This document shows positions 18,032 through 27,868 of a DNA stretch of 64,000 nucleotides, piece by piece (position 1 is the stretch's first letter; every line of letters starts with the position of its first letter). Source of the stretch: Candidatus Peregrinibacteria bacterium (GTDB lineage: Bacteria; Patescibacteriota; Gracilibacteria; UBA1369; GCA-2718715). Position numbers and translations under genes: made by a program. Under the pieces are notes generated by a model. It saw nothing but the letters and a program-made list of their open reading frames with translations. It was not told where the DNA came from and made no database searches. Location of the stretch: assembly GCA_014240275.1 (NCBI GenBank), contig JAAZXH010000008.1, forward strand, positions 54,857 to 118,856, given 5' to 3'.

Positions 18032-18721
18032 TTATTTTTGGGTTAATGTTGTTTTAATAGTATCTAAAAAGTAAGTAATTGATTTAATCGCATCATCATT
18101 ACCTGGAATTCCAAAATCAACTAAATCAGGATCAGAGTTTGAATCTAAAACACCAACTACTGGGATACCTTTTTTACGAGCTTCTACAACTGCTGTCTTA
18201 TCACGATTTACATCAAGCACAAAAAGACAGTCTGGCAATTTATCCATTGATTCTACACCACCTAAAGATGATTGTAATTTTTTAATAGTCTTTTTAAAGC
18301 CTGAGGCTTCTTTTTTAGTGTATTTATCAAATTCTCCTTCTTTTTCCATCTTCTTAAGTTTTTTCAATTCATTTACACGCCGTGAAATAGTAGAATAATT
18401 AGTTAAAAGTCCTGGAATCCATTTATTTGTAACATATGGCATATCTAATTCATTTGCTACATTTTGAAGTACTCCAGTTGCTTGTTGCTTAGTAGCTACA
18501 AACAAAATATTTTTTTTGTCGGTATAAATAGACTTCATAAAGTCCAAAGCTTTATCAAAAGCCTCAAGAGTTTTACTTAAATCAAATACGTGAACGTTTT
18601 TTCTTTGACCCCATACAAACTTCTTCATTTTTGGATTCCATTTGTTTGTATAATGACCGAAATGTACGGCACACATAAGCATTTTTTGTAACTCAGCTTC
18701 AGAGTTTTTAAAATTTGTCAT
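18032..18721 (-). CDS. rpsB: 30S ribosomal protein S2
   Basis: 229 residues. Contains the S2 hallmarks AVHFGHYTNKWNPKMKKFVWG, ILFVATKQQA, NKWIPGLLTN and the C-terminal PVVGVLDSNSDPDLVDFGIPGNDDA. First gene of the rpsB-tsf operon. The start ACC-ATG lacks a Shine-Dalgarno sequence. A leader of about 100 nt with a small dyad lies upstream. Confidence 0.97.
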   Translation of the reverse strand: MTNFKNSEAELQKMLMCAVHFGHYTNKWNPKMKKFVWGQRKNVHVFDLSKTLEAFDKALDFMKSIYTDKKNILFVATKQQATGVLQNVANELDMPYVTNKWIPGLLTNYSTISRRVNELKKLKKMEKEGEFDKYTKKEASGFKKTIKKLQSSLGGVESMDKLPDCLFVLDVNRDKTAVVEARKKGIPVVGVLDSNSDPDLVDFGIPGNDDAIKSITYFLDTIKTTLTQK

Positions 18722-18836
18722 GGTATATGTATTAAATTCCTTAATTCTATATTTAGATAAGTGTTTGAATACCGTGGAATCAGAAAATCTGACAGGAATA
18801 GTACCAAATATCTAAACTAAGATTTTGACTTTCAAA
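18722..18836 (-). promoter_or_regulatory. rpsB upstream region, possible autoregulatory leader
   Basis: The minus strand has TTGAAA near 18836 with TAGATA about 15 nt on, a plausible promoter. It would give a leader longer than is usual in this window. The leader contains the dyad TCAGA-TTT-TCTGA flanked by GGTAC and GGTAT segments. Ribosomal protein S2 operons are often autoregulated through leader RNA, so this is a candidate. The structure is weak and unproven. Confidence 0.3.
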
Positions 18837-18852
18837 TCCTACCTAAATTCAT

Positions 18853-18858
18853 TATAAT
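18853..18858 (+). promoter_or_regulatory. -10 box of the valS promoter
   Basis: A perfect TATAAT 25 nt before the valS ATG. The nearest -35 candidates, TTGACT at 18825 and TTTCAA close by, are imperfectly spaced. Predicted leader about 19 nt. Confidence 0.5.
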
Positions 18859-18883
18859 TTGCAAGTCAATATTAATTTTTACC

Positions 18884-21460
18884 ATGGAAATCGCAAAAAA
18901 CTTTGACTTCGAAAAATACGAAACAGAAATATATGAACGTTGGGAAAAAAACAAATGTTTTGAACCAATCAAAAGCGACAAACAATATTCAATAATTATG
19001 CCACCACCTAATGCTACGGGCATACTACACCTGGGTCATTCAATTGGTCTAACTATACAAGATATATTAGTAAGATTTAAACGTATGCAAGGCTATGAAA
19101 CAATCTACGTTCCAGGAACCGACCACGCTGCAATAGCAACTGAAAGCAAAGTCGCACAAATATTAGGTGAGCAAGGTATAGAAAGAAATAGCCTTGGGCG
19201 TGAAAAATTCTTAGAAGAGGTAGATAAATACGTTAAAAATTCACAATCAAATATTATAGAGCAAACAAAATTGATGGGAGTCTCGGCGGACTGGAGCAAA
19301 CTAAGATACACTATGGAAGAGGATATTAGTGAGCAAGTCCAAGATATATTCATAAAAATGTACAACGATGGACTAATTTACAGAAGTGGAAGAATAGTTA
19401 ACTGGGATCCAAACCTAGAAACCACAGTTTCCGATGATGAACTAGAGTATGAAACTAAAACTGACAATTTCTATTATTTTCAATTTGGACCAGTTGTGAT
19501 TAGTACCGCACGACCAGAAACAAAATTTGCAGATAAAACAATAGTAGTGCATCCAGAAGATGAACGCTACAAAGAAATAATCGGCAAAGAATTTGATGTA
19601 GAATGGATAGAAGGAACTATCAAAGCTAAAGTAATTTCAGACGAATGCATAGATATGGAACTTGGAACTGGAGCAATGACAATCACACCAGCTCACTCAC
19701 TTGTGGACTTCGAATTAGCTCAAAAACACGATCTAGAAATCAAACAAATAATAGATTTAGAAGGAAAAATCATACCTAGCGTCTCTAAGACTTGCGGAGG
19801 TCTATCAGTTAAACAAGCGCGTAAAAAAGTCACGGAAATTTTAGAAGAAAAAGGACTAGTAGTAAAAATAGATAACAAATACAAACATAACGTTGCAGTT
19901 AATTACCGCGGGGGAGGAACAATAGAACCTCAAGTAATGAAACAATGGTGGCTAGATGTAAACAAAAAAACAATTAACTACAAAGGCAAAACACTATCAT
20001 TTAAAGAAATACTACAAAACGTAGTTAGAGAAAATGAAATAAAAATTACACCCAATAGATTTGAAAAAAATTATTTTAATTGGATAGATAACCTTCAAGA
20101 CTGGTGTTTATCAAGACAAATATGGTTTGGACACCGCATACCAGCTTGGTTTAAAGACGGCCAAATCAAAGTACAAATTCAATCACCAGGAAAAGGATGG
20201 CAACAAGACCCAGACACCTTAGACACCTGGTACTCTGCAGGCATGTGGCCATTTACCGCTTTAGGTTATCCTAACACAGACTTAACAGACAAATTCTATC
20301 CAGGCTCATGTCTAGAAACAGGTAATGATATTATATTTTTCTGGGTAGCACGTATGATACTTTTTGGAACATATGTCATGAACGATATACCATTTAAAGA
20401 TGTTTACCTCCATGGAATGGTAGTAGATAAAAACGGTAAAAAAATGAGTAAAACAAAAGGTAACGGCATAGATCCACGCGAAATGATTGCAAAATATGGT
20501 ACAGACCCATTAAGACTTTCTCTAGTTATAGGATCAAGTCCAGGAGAAAAACTCAGACTATATGAAGAAAAAATTGCAACCTACAAAAACTTTGTTACCA
20601 AAGTTTGGAATTCTGTACGGTTCGCATTAATGTATACGAACTCAAACGAAACAACAATCGATAATACAAAACTCAACATTCAAGACAAATGGATCTTAAG
20701 CGAATGCCAAAATCTAATAAACTCAGTAACTGAGAATTTAGAATCATATCGATTTTCAGATGCCGGAAACCAAATTTACAACTTCTTAAGAAACAAACTC
20801 TGCGACTGGTACCTAGAAATGTCAAAAGTAGAAACCAACTCAGCTGTAGTACTACATGTAATCGACGCATGTCTTAAATTACTACATCCGTTTACTCCAA
20901 TGGCAACAACTAAACTATACTCTTATATTAATGAGAACGAACTAATGCTAGAAAGCTGGCCAGAAGTTAAAACAGAGTTAATTTTTGAGGAAGCCAAAGA
21001 AATGGAGAAACTAATTCAAACCGTAACAGCAATTCGTAGAATTAAAAAAGAATTTGACCTACAAACAGACAAACAAGTGCCAATCAAGTTACAGACTCAA
21101 CAAAAATATATTATTGAAAGTCTAGAAGTAATAAAAAAACTCAGTAATAGTGAAAACATAGAATTAAGCAATAATTCAGAAAAACTTAAACTTCCTTCAG
21201 AACACCTCAGCTTTGCTACAGACATTTATTTAAAACTAGAAAATCTAAACAACATACAAGAACAAGTAGAAAAAACTGAAAAACAATTAAATAAAATAGA
21301 AAAACAATTAACAAATTTCACAAACAAACTTTCAAATAAAAAATTCACAGATAATGCGCCAGGTGATATTATAGAAAAGGTAGAAACAGAAAAAGATAAA
21401 GCTCAAGAACTCCTCAACAACCTGATTCACAAACTTAATGTTCTAAAAGAATGCCTATAG
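18884..21460 (+). CDS. valS: Valyl-tRNA synthetase
   Basis: 858 residues, class I. The HIGH-type motif is PPPNATGILHLGHS and the KMSKS motif is KKMSKTKGNGIDP. The CP1 editing domain includes ISTARPETKFADKT. Specific ValRS sequence GGTIEPQVMKQWW separates it from IleRS. An anticodon-binding domain and a C-terminal coiled coil (about 790-855) complete it. Start ttaccATG without a Shine-Dalgarno sequence. The last codons overlap the next gene by 10 nt, so valS, the helical-repeat gene and dcd form one overlapping operon. Confidence 0.97.
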   Translation: MEIAKNFDFEKYETEIYERWEKNKCFEPIKSDKQYSIIMPPPNATGILHLGHSIGLTIQDILVRFKRMQGYETIYVPGTDHAAIATESKVAQILGEQGIERNSLGREKFLEEVDKYVKNSQSNIIEQTKLMGVSADWSKLRYTMEEDISEQVQDIFIKMYNDGLIYRSGRIVNWDPNLETTVSDDELEYETKTDNFYYFQFGPVVISTARPETKFADKTIVVHPEDERYKEIIGKEFDVEWIEGTIKAKVISDECIDMELGTGAMTITPAHSLVDFELAQKHDLEIKQIIDLEGKIIPSVSKTCGGLSVKQARKKVTEILEEKGLVVKIDNKYKHNVAVNYRGGGTIEPQVMKQWWLDVNKKTINYKGKTLSFKEILQNVVRENEIKITPNRFEKNYFNWIDNLQDWCLSRQIWFGHRIPAWFKDGQIKVQIQSPGKGWQQDPDTLDTWYSAGMWPFTALGYPNTDLTDKFYPGSCLETGNDIIFFWVARMILFGTYVMNDIPFKDVYLHGMVVDKNGKKMSKTKGNGIDPREMIAKYGTDPLRLSLVIGSSPGEKLRLYEEKIATYKNFVTKVWNSVRFALMYTNSNETTIDNTKLNIQDKWILSECQNLINSVTENLESYRFSDAGNQIYNFLRNKLCDWYLEMSKVETNSAVVLHVIDACLKLLHPFTPMATTKLYSYINENELMLESWPEVKTELIFEEAKEMEKLIQTVTAIRRIKKEFDLQTDKQVPIKLQTQQKYIIESLEVIKKLSNSENIELSNNSEKLKLPSEHLSFATDIYLKLENLNNIQEQVEKTEKQLNKIEKQLTNFTNKLSNKKFTDNAPGDIIEKVETEKDKAQELLNNLIHKLNVLKECL

Positions 21461-22335
21461 TTATATCTGAAATCGAAAGCCTTATCAAACAAAGGCAACT
21501 CAAGAAAGCCAATAAAATGCTTCAAGAATATTTTCGTACCAATGGAATCGATACGAACGGGCAAAAAGTTTACAAAAAACTTCAAAATGCAATCCAAAGA
21601 CACAATGAAGAAATTGGTACCCACTCAATGAACGAAATTCAATCCCTAATCAAACAAACAAACTTTCACAAAGCATTAGAAAAACTAAATCTAGCAAAAA
21701 AACATCTAGAACACGACCCAAGATTCCAAAAATTCTACATAAAAACCATTAAAGCAATCAATTCACAAAACTCAAATCAATACAAACAATTCTTAAAACT
21801 GCAAAGGAGCAAAATCAAAAAACTAATCAAAAAAAACAAAGAAAACCAAGCTCTAAAAGAAGTACAAGAGCTATGTATGAAGCACCCAAACAATCCAAAT
21901 ATAAAAATTTTACTCCAAGAAACAAAACAGTTAGTAGTTATACACAAATACAAAAAAAACAAGGTTAAACTCAAAAAAATTGACACTAAAACAAGGCTAG
22001 AATTCTATCTTAAACTATACGAAATAGATAAAACCAACCAAGACATAAAAAGAGAACTTGCGAAAGCAAAAAAAGAAATCGATCAACAAAATTATTTTCA
22101 AAAAGACCAATATCTGATAGAATCAGAAATGCAAATAAAGGTTCTATATAACACAGGCAAACACGAAAAATGCCACATGGCTTGTGTGGAACTTCTAAGA
22201 TTTGATCCAAACAACAAACAAGCTCAAAAATATTTTTCAAAATCACAAAATGGGCTACAAAAACAAAACCTTAAAATAGCATACGAAAAACTCAAACAAC
22301 ATCTAACCAAATCAAATGATACTATCAGACGGTGA
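21451..22335 (+). CDS. Lys-rich helical (TPR-like) repeat protein
   Basis: 294 residues, predicted entirely helical and strongly basic. Degenerate repeats such as EIQSLIKQTNFHKALEKLNLAKKHL and QMKVLYNTGKHEKCHMACVELLRFDPNNKQAQKYF have TPR spacing, including the late D/P-N turn. No signal peptide or membrane segment. It overlaps valS by 10 nt and dcd by 20 nt, implying tight translational coupling. No function can be named; scaffold or RNA/protein binding is plausible from charge and repeats only. Confidence 0.7.
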   Translation: MPIVISEIESLIKQRQLKKANKMLQEYFRTNGIDTNGQKVYKKLQNAIQRHNEEIGTHSMNEIQSLIKQTNFHKALEKLNLAKKHLEHDPRFQKFYIKTIKAINSQNSNQYKQFLKLQRSKIKKLIKKNKENQALKEVQELCMKHPNNPNIKILLQETKQLVVIHKYKKNKVKLKKIDTKTRLEFYLKLYEIDKTNQDIKRELAKAKKEIDQQNYFQKDQYLIESEMQIKVLYNTGKHEKCHMACVELLRFDPNNKQAQKYFSKSQNGLQKQNLKIAYEKLKQHLTKSNDTIRR

Positions 22336-22909
22336 TATAAAAAAACATATCCAAGAAGGTAAAATTATTGTAAATTCCGTTGACAAGAAACATTTAGAAC
22401 ATATTCATTGTTCATCTATGGACCTTAGATTAGGCAAATATTTTAAAGTTTACAAACATTCACAAATTGCAGTTTTAGACCCTAAAAATCCAAGCGGAAT
22501 CTCAGACATGACAGAACTTATCGAAATCGAAGAAGGTAAACCGTTTATAGTCCAACCAGGTGAATTTGTTTTAGGAGTAACCGAAGAAGAAATTGGACTT
22601 CCAGATAATTTAGTTGCAAGGGTAGAGGGCCGCAGCTCAATAGGGAGACTAGGAATAATAGTACACTCTACAGCCGGGTTTATAGATGCAGGATTCAAAG
22701 GAACAATAACCCTAGAAATAACCAACATCAACAGGTTGCCTGTAGCCCTTTACCCAGGAATGAGAGTTTGTCAACTAGCTTTTGAACTCATGACAAATAC
22801 AGCCGAAGTTCCATACCATAGAAAGGCCAGCTCCAAATACCAAAACCAAAAACTTCCAGAAGAAAGCCGAATTTTAATTGATCCAGAATTCAAAAAATCA
22901 GTAGCATAA
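22316..22909 (+). CDS. dcd: dCTP deaminase
   Basis: Deaminates dCTP to dUTP (or dUMP in bifunctional members), feeding thymidylate synthesis. 197 residues. The signature ARVEGRSSIGRLGIIVHSTAGFID with the catalytic Glu of the following GTITLEI segment is intact, as are SSMDLRLG and YPGMRVCQL. It starts inside the preceding helical-repeat gene (20-nt overlap) and is followed by a terminator, then by the class II ribonucleotide reductase, forming a small deoxynucleotide block. It cannot be told from sequence alone whether it also has dUTPase activity. Confidence 0.93.
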   Translation: MILSDGDIKKHIQEGKIIVNSVDKKHLEHIHCSSMDLRLGKYFKVYKHSQIAVLDPKNPSGISDMTELIEIEEGKPFIVQPGEFVLGVTEEEIGLPDNLVARVEGRSSIGRLGIIVHSTAGFIDAGFKGTITLEITNINRLPVALYPGMRVCQLAFELMTNTAEVPYHRKASSKYQNQKLPEESRILIDPEFKKSVA

Positions 22910-22932
22910 AAAAACCTTAAATTTTGTAAAGG

Positions 22933-22962
22933 CGAAGAGTTTGAAACTGTTCGTTTTTTTTT
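22933..22962 (+). terminator. Terminator after dcd
   Basis: Hairpin CGAAGAGTTTGAAACTGTTCG (CGAA/TTCG plus AGTT/AACT around a G-G mismatch) followed by a run of nine T. It ends the valS operon; its T-run merges into the ribonucleotide reductase control region. Confidence 0.7.
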
Positions 22963-23005
22963 ATATATTGTATGTATCGCTTAAAAACAATACAAAATAT
23001 AGTAC
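22958..23005 (+). promoter_or_regulatory. Putative tandem NrdR boxes before ribonucleotide reductase
   Basis: Two 16-bp segments resemble the NrdR consensus acaCwAtATaTwGtgt: 22958-22973 with a perfect 8/8 core ATATATTG, and 22990-23005 (ATACAAAATATAGTAC, about 12/16). Their cores are exactly 32 bp apart, the helical phasing known for NrdR box pairs. They overlap the likely promoter region just upstream of nrdJ. No nrdR gene is in the window. AT-richness raises the chance of coincidence. Confidence 0.5.
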
Positions 23006-23018
23006 TTAACCCTTATAT

Positions 23019-26000
23019 ATGGACACCCTCAAACAAGAACAAAAAGTTCAAATAAAAGACAGCGAACAAAGTGGTCTAGAAATTCCAAGACTACTCACCA
23101 AAAACATTGAGAACCCACTCGAAGCAGTCGAATACGAAAACCGAAACTGCTCAATATATGGTTCAGACGGTAAATTAGTTTTTGAAATGAAAAACTGCAA
23201 AATACCAAAAAGATGGTCACAAGTTGCAGCCGACATTATGATATCTAAATATTTTAGAAAAGCTGGAGTACCACAATATGACGATAACGGAAACATCAAA
23301 ATGGACTCCAACGGAAAAATCGAACTAGGTCCAGAAAAAACAGCAAAACAAGTGGTAAAAAGACTGGCTGGATGCTGGAGATACTGGGGTCAAAAATATA
23401 GTTACTTCAAAAGCAACCAAGATGCTGAAAATTTTGAAGCAGAACTTCAACACATGCTAATAAATCAAATGGCTGCCCCAAATTCACCACAGTGGTTTAA
23501 TACGGGACTTAATACTGCCTACGGAATTACAGGCCCAGCTCAAGGACACTTCTATTGCGAACCAGAAACAGGAGAACTCAAAAAATCAACAGATGCATAT
23601 AGCCACCCTCAACCACACGCATGTTTCATTCAATCCATTGGAGATAATCTAGTAAACGAAGGTGGAATCATGGACCTCTGGGTCAGAGAAGCAAGATTAT
23701 TTAAATACGGATCAGGAACTGGAACTAATTTTTCAAACATCAGAGGTGCCAACGAACCCCTAAGTGGAGGAGGATACTCCAGTGGACTAATGTCATTCCT
23801 AAGAATTGGAGACCGAGCAGCAGGAGCAATAAAATCTGGCGGGACAACCAGAAGAGCAGCAAAAATGGTTTGTTTAGACCTAGATCACCCAGATATTCAA
23901 ACATTTATCAATTGGAAAGTAGAAGAAGAAAAGAAAGTTGCTGCACTTATCGCAGCAGGTTACGACAGTAGCTACGACGGGGAAGCCTACGCAACAGTTG
24001 CAGGACAAAACTCAAACAACTCAGTACGTATTCCACATAAATTCATGGATAGCCTTAAAACAAATGGAACCTGGGATTTAACCTGGAGAACAAATGGCCA
24101 AACCTGCAAAACTCTAGAAAGTAAACAGTTGTGGAAAGATATTGCCAATGCAGCCTGGAAGTGCGCGGACCCAGGAGTACAATACGACGGAACAATCAAC
24201 GATTGGCATACTTGCCCAAAAGATGGTCGAATCAATGCATCAAACCCATGTAGTGAATATATGTTCTTAGACAACACAGCTTGTAACCTAGCTTCGATCA
24301 ATCTTGTACATTTTTACAATTACGAAACCAAACAATTCAAAATTCAAGAATACCTACATGCAATTAGAATCTGGACTATCGTACTAGAAATCAGTGTCCT
24401 AATGGCACAATTCCCGTCTAAAGAAATTGCTGAATTATCATATAAATACCGAACACTCGGCCTAGGGTATGCAAATCTAGGATCTATACTAATGCGTATG
24501 GGTATCGAATATAACTCCGACGAAGCAAGAAGCATCTGCGGATCCATGACAGCAATCTTAACAGGTGAAAGCTACAGAACCAGCGCAGAAATCGCAAAAG
24601 TTAAGGGTACCTTCCTAGGCTATGCAAACAATAAAGAAGATATGCTAAGAGTAATCCGTAATCACCGCAGAGCAGCTTATGACAGCCCTGCAGCAGAATA
24701 TGAAAACATACACATCAAACCACAAGGAATCAAAGTACAACACACTCCAGAATACCTCCTAAAAACAGCACAAGACGTATGGGACAAAGCATTATCTCTT
24801 GGTGAAATATACGGATACCGCAACGCGCAAACAACCGTAATTGCTCCAACTGGTACAATTGGCCTATTAATGGACTGTGATACAACCGGAATTGAGCCAG
24901 ATTTCAGCCTAGTTAAATTCAAAAAATTAGCAGGTGGCGGCTACTTCAAAATAGTCAATCAATCCGTAGCCCCAGCCCTAGAACAATTAGGTTATAACGA
25001 AACTCAAAAACAAAAAATCGTAGAATACATTGTTGGTAGCCAAGACCTCAGAACACTCAAAAACATTACAATAGATTCCTTACAATCTAAAGGACTAAGC
25101 CTAGAGCACATTCAACACTTCCAAGAAAAAACAGCCGCAGCATTTAGTGTAAACGACGTATTTGCCAACTATAACATTCCAGGAGACTTACTCAACAAAC
25201 TAAACCTTGGAGAAAAAGAAATTAACGATCCAAATTTTAACTTCCTAAAACACTTAGGCTATAGTGATGAAGAGATTAATCAAGACACAGAAATATTATG
25301 TGGACAAATGAAAATCGAAGGCGCTCCACACATTAAAGATGAACATCTACCGATCTTTGACTGTGCTAATAAAAATGCAGATGGCAAACGTTACATTCAC
25401 CACAACGGACACATCCGAATGATGGCGGCAGCTCAAAGCTTTATCTCTGGTGCAATTTCTAAGACAATCAACATGCCACACGAAGCAACCGTTGAAGAAA
25501 TTGAAAACGCATACCTGCTAAGTTACGAACTAGGTGTTAAAGCAAATGCAATTTATAGGGATGGGTCCAAACTCTCACAAGCCCTATATAGCGGAAAAGA
25601 AAGCTCGGAGGACACAAAAGAAGGAACAGCTACAAAAAAAGAAACTATCACAATTTCTGACAGAGGGACTAAAAGAGATCTACCAATTCGAAGACACGGT
25701 ATCACAATCGAATCAAGCATCGCAGGAAACAAAATCCATTTACGAACTGGCGAATACAAAGACGGAGAACTGGGAGAAATCTTTATCGACATGTTTAAAG
25801 AAGGTGCAGCCTTTAGAAGCTTACTGAACGCCCTAGCCGTATCAGTATCTATCGGGTTGCAGTATGGAGTACCACTCAACAAATTTGTAGACAAATTTAC
25901 CTTCACCAGATTCGAACCAAGCGGAATGACAAACCACCCAAATATAAAAACATGTACCTCGATTATCGACTTTATATTTAGAGCATTAGGGTTTGAATAC

Positions 26001-26231
26001 CTCAACCGTACTGACTTCTTACACGTCAAACCAAAACCAGAAACGAAAGTACAAGAAAGCAATAAAAAAAACACACAAACTGAAACCAAACTAAAAAGCA
26101 CTAGTGTAGACGAACACCTTAGCAACATGATGGGGGATGCACCAGCCTGTGGAACCTGCGGACACATAACCGTCCGAAATGGTGCGTGCTACAAATGCTT
26201 AAACTGCGGAAATTCACTCGGATGTAGTTAA
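23019..26231 (+). CDS. nrdJ: Adenosylcobalamin-dependent (class II) ribonucleoside-diphosphate reductase
   Basis: Reduces ribonucleotides to deoxyribonucleotides using coenzyme B12 as radical source, so the cell must obtain cobalamin. 1070 residues. Family landmarks: MAAPNSPQWFNTGL, the substrate-site HACFIQS, RLFKYGSGTGTNFSNIR, the active-site NPCSEYMFLDNTACNLASINL region, and VIAPTGTIGLLMDCDTTGIEPD. The C-terminus is a TSCPD/zinc-type tail with redox cysteines (CGTCGHITVRNGACYKCLNCG). It works without oxygen or a small subunit. Own control region with candidate NrdR boxes; strong shared terminator after the gene. Confidence 0.95.
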   Translation: MDTLKQEQKVQIKDSEQSGLEIPRLLTKNIENPLEAVEYENRNCSIYGSDGKLVFEMKNCKIPKRWSQVAADIMISKYFRKAGVPQYDDNGNIKMDSNGKIELGPEKTAKQVVKRLAGCWRYWGQKYSYFKSNQDAENFEAELQHMLINQMAAPNSPQWFNTGLNTAYGITGPAQGHFYCEPETGELKKSTDAYSHPQPHACFIQSIGDNLVNEGGIMDLWVREARLFKYGSGTGTNFSNIRGANEPLSGGGYSSGLMSFLRIGDRAAGAIKSGGTTRRAAKMVCLDLDHPDIQTFINWKVEEEKKVAALIAAGYDSSYDGEAYATVAGQNSNNSVRIPHKFMDSLKTNGTWDLTWRTNGQTCKTLESKQLWKDIANAAWKCADPGVQYDGTINDWHTCPKDGRINASNPCSEYMFLDNTACNLASINLVHFYNYETKQFKIQEYLHAIRIWTIVLEISVLMAQFPSKEIAELSYKYRTLGLGYANLGSILMRMGIEYNSDEARSICGSMTAILTGESYRTSAEIAKVKGTFLGYANNKEDMLRVIRNHRRAAYDSPAAEYENIHIKPQGIKVQHTPEYLLKTAQDVWDKALSLGEIYGYRNAQTTVIAPTGTIGLLMDCDTTGIEPDFSLVKFKKLAGGGYFKIVNQSVAPALEQLGYNETQKQKIVEYIVGSQDLRTLKNITIDSLQSKGLSLEHIQHFQEKTAAAFSVNDVFANYNIPGDLLNKLNLGEKEINDPNFNFLKHLGYSDEEINQDTEILCGQMKIEGAPHIKDEHLPIFDCANKNADGKRYIHHNGHIRMMAAAQSFISGAISKTINMPHEATVEEIENAYLLSYELGVKANAIYRDGSKLSQALYSGKESSEDTKEGTATKKETITISDRGTKRDLPIRRHGITIESSIAGNKIHLRTGEYKDGELGEIFIDMFKEGAAFRSLLNALAVSVSIGLQYGVPLNKFVDKFTFTRFEPSGMTNHPNIKTCTSIIDFIFRALGFEYLNRTDFLHVKPKPETKVQESNKKNTQTETKLKSTSVDEHLSNMMGDAPACGTCGHITVRNGACYKCLNCGNSLGCS

Positions 26232-26235
26232 AGTA

Positions 26236-26260
26236 AAAGGCCTCAATTGAGGCCTTTTTT
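26236..26260. terminator. Bidirectional terminator between nrdJ and guaA
   Basis: A 9-bp perfect stem AAAGGCCTC/GAGGCCTTT with loop AATT and a T-run on both strands. It serves the convergent nrdJ and guaA; the guaA stop codon lies in the T-tract. Confidence 0.9.
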
Positions 26261-27815
26261 ATTCCCATTCAATAGTAGCAGGGGGTTTTGAAGTTATGTC
26301 ATAAACAACCCTATTTATCCCTTTAACTTCATTGACAATTCGATTAGAAACTCGTGCCAAAAAGTCATAAGGCAAACGCGACCAATCAGCGGTCATTCCG
26401 TCTTCAGATGAAACCAAACGTAACACCAAAGGGGACTCATACGTTCGCATGTCTCCCATCACACCGACACTTTTAACATCAGCAAGTAATACACACAAAG
26501 CTTGCCAAGTATTATCATAGTGGCCAGAAGTTTTTAACTCTTGTAATAAAATATCATCAGCTTCAGACAAAGTAGCAACACGATCAGAATCTAAAGCACC
26601 TATCACACGAATTGCAAGACCTGGACCAGGGAAAGGGTGACGAGTTACAATTTCTTCAGGAACTTCCAAATAACGTCCAACAGCACGCACCTCATCTTTA
26701 AACAACTTTCTAAAAGGTTCAATTAATTTAAACTTAAGATCTTTTGGTAAACCACCTACGTTATGATGACTTTTGATCTTGTGCGCAACCTCAGAAGCAT
26801 TAGCAGAATCTATATTAGGATCACATGACTCAATAACATCTGGATACAAGGTACCTTGAGCTAAAAAATCAAACTCACCAAGTTTAGCTGATTCTTTTTC
26901 AAAAGTTCGAATAAACAATTCACCAATTGTCTTACGCTTAGTTTCGGGATCAGAAACACCCTTTAATTTAGTTATAAATTTTTCTTTAGCATCAACCGCA
27001 ACAACCTTAATAGCAAATTTTTCTACAAATATTTTCATTAATTTACTCACCTCATCTTTACGCATAAAACCATGATCAACTATCATACAAGTTAGCTGGT
27101 CACCAATTGCCTTATGTAAAAGAAAAGCTAAAACCGAACTATCTACACCTCCCGATAAGCCAAGTAACACATTTTTATCTCCAACGGTTTCACGAATTTT
27201 TACAACTTGCTCATCAATAAAATTAGAAACTGTAAAAGAGCAATCAGCCTTACATATATTCACTATAAAATTTTCTAACATCTGATTACCATATTGTGAA
27301 TGAACAACCTCCGGATGAAATTGCACACCATAAATTTGCTTTGATTCATTTGCAATAGCTGCATTTTTAGTGATTTCAGTTTCAACAATAGATTTAAATC
27401 CATCAGGTAAGCGCGTTACAGAATCACCATGAGACATCCACATAACAGAATCATCTGGAACACCATCTAAAATAGGACAAGATTCTAATAGTTTAATATG
27501 TGCCTTACCGTACTCACCCTTGCCAGTGTCAGCGACTGTTCCACCTAAAGTATGGACAAGTAACTGCATACCATAACAAACACCTAAAATAGGTATATTT
27601 AAATCTAAAATACACTCTGGAAGTCGAGGAGCATCAACACCATAAACAGAATTTGGGCCACCAGATAAAATTATCCCTATTGGATCATGTAACTTTATCT
27701 CATCTAAAGTAATTTGGTGAGATACAACCTCCGAAAAAACATGAAACTCACGAACTCTTCGAGCAATTAACTCACTATATTGAGAACCATAATCAAGAAT
27801 CAGTATTTTTTGCAT
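26259..27815 (-). CDS. guaA: GMP synthase (glutamine-hydrolysing)
   Basis: Converts XMP to GMP. 518 residues. A class I glutamine amidotransferase domain (about 1-195) has the nucleophile in GVCYGMQLL and catalytic [11 protein letters not shown]. The ATP-pyrophosphatase domain follows with [14 protein letters not shown], then the dimerisation domain ending in [12 protein letters not shown], the canonical C-terminus. It is preceded by the YibE/F-like gene (53 nt). A possible promoter, TTGACT-17-TAATTT, is present in that gap but is weak. Confidence 0.97.
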   Translation of the reverse strand: MQKILILDYGSQYSELIARRVREFHVFSEVVSHQITLDEIKLHDPIGIILSGGPNSVYGVDAPRLPECILDLNIPILGVCYGMQLLVHTLGGTVADTGKGEYGKAHIKLLESCPILDGVPDDSVMWMSHGDSVTRLPDGFKSIVETEITKNAAIANESKQIYGVQFHPEVVHSQYGNQMLENFIVNICKADCSFTVSNFIDEQVVKIRETVGDKNVLLGLSGGVDSSVLAFLLHKAIGDQLTCMIVDHGFMRKDEVSKLMKIFVEKFAIKVVAVDAKEKFITKLKGVSDPETKRKTIGELFIRTFEKESAKLGEFDFLAQGTLYPDVIESCDPNIDSANASEVAHKIKSHHNVGGLPKDLKFKLIEPFRKLFKDEVRAVGRYLEVPEEIVTRHPFPGPGLAIRVIGALDSDRVATLSEADDILLQELKTSGHYDNTWQALCVLLADVKSVGVMGDMRTYESPLVLRLVSSEDGMTADWSRLPYDFLARVSNRIVNEVKGINRVVYDITSKPPATIEWE

Positions 27816-27868
27816 GATAGAAATTAAAAGTTTAAATTACACAACTTAACGAGCAAAGTCAAATCAAG

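Noticed and set aside
25534-26167. ORF-track entries inside nrdJ (25534-25827 plus, 25553-26167 minus)
   Set aside because: They are alternative-frame shadows of conserved nrdJ sequence; neither resembles a protein family.
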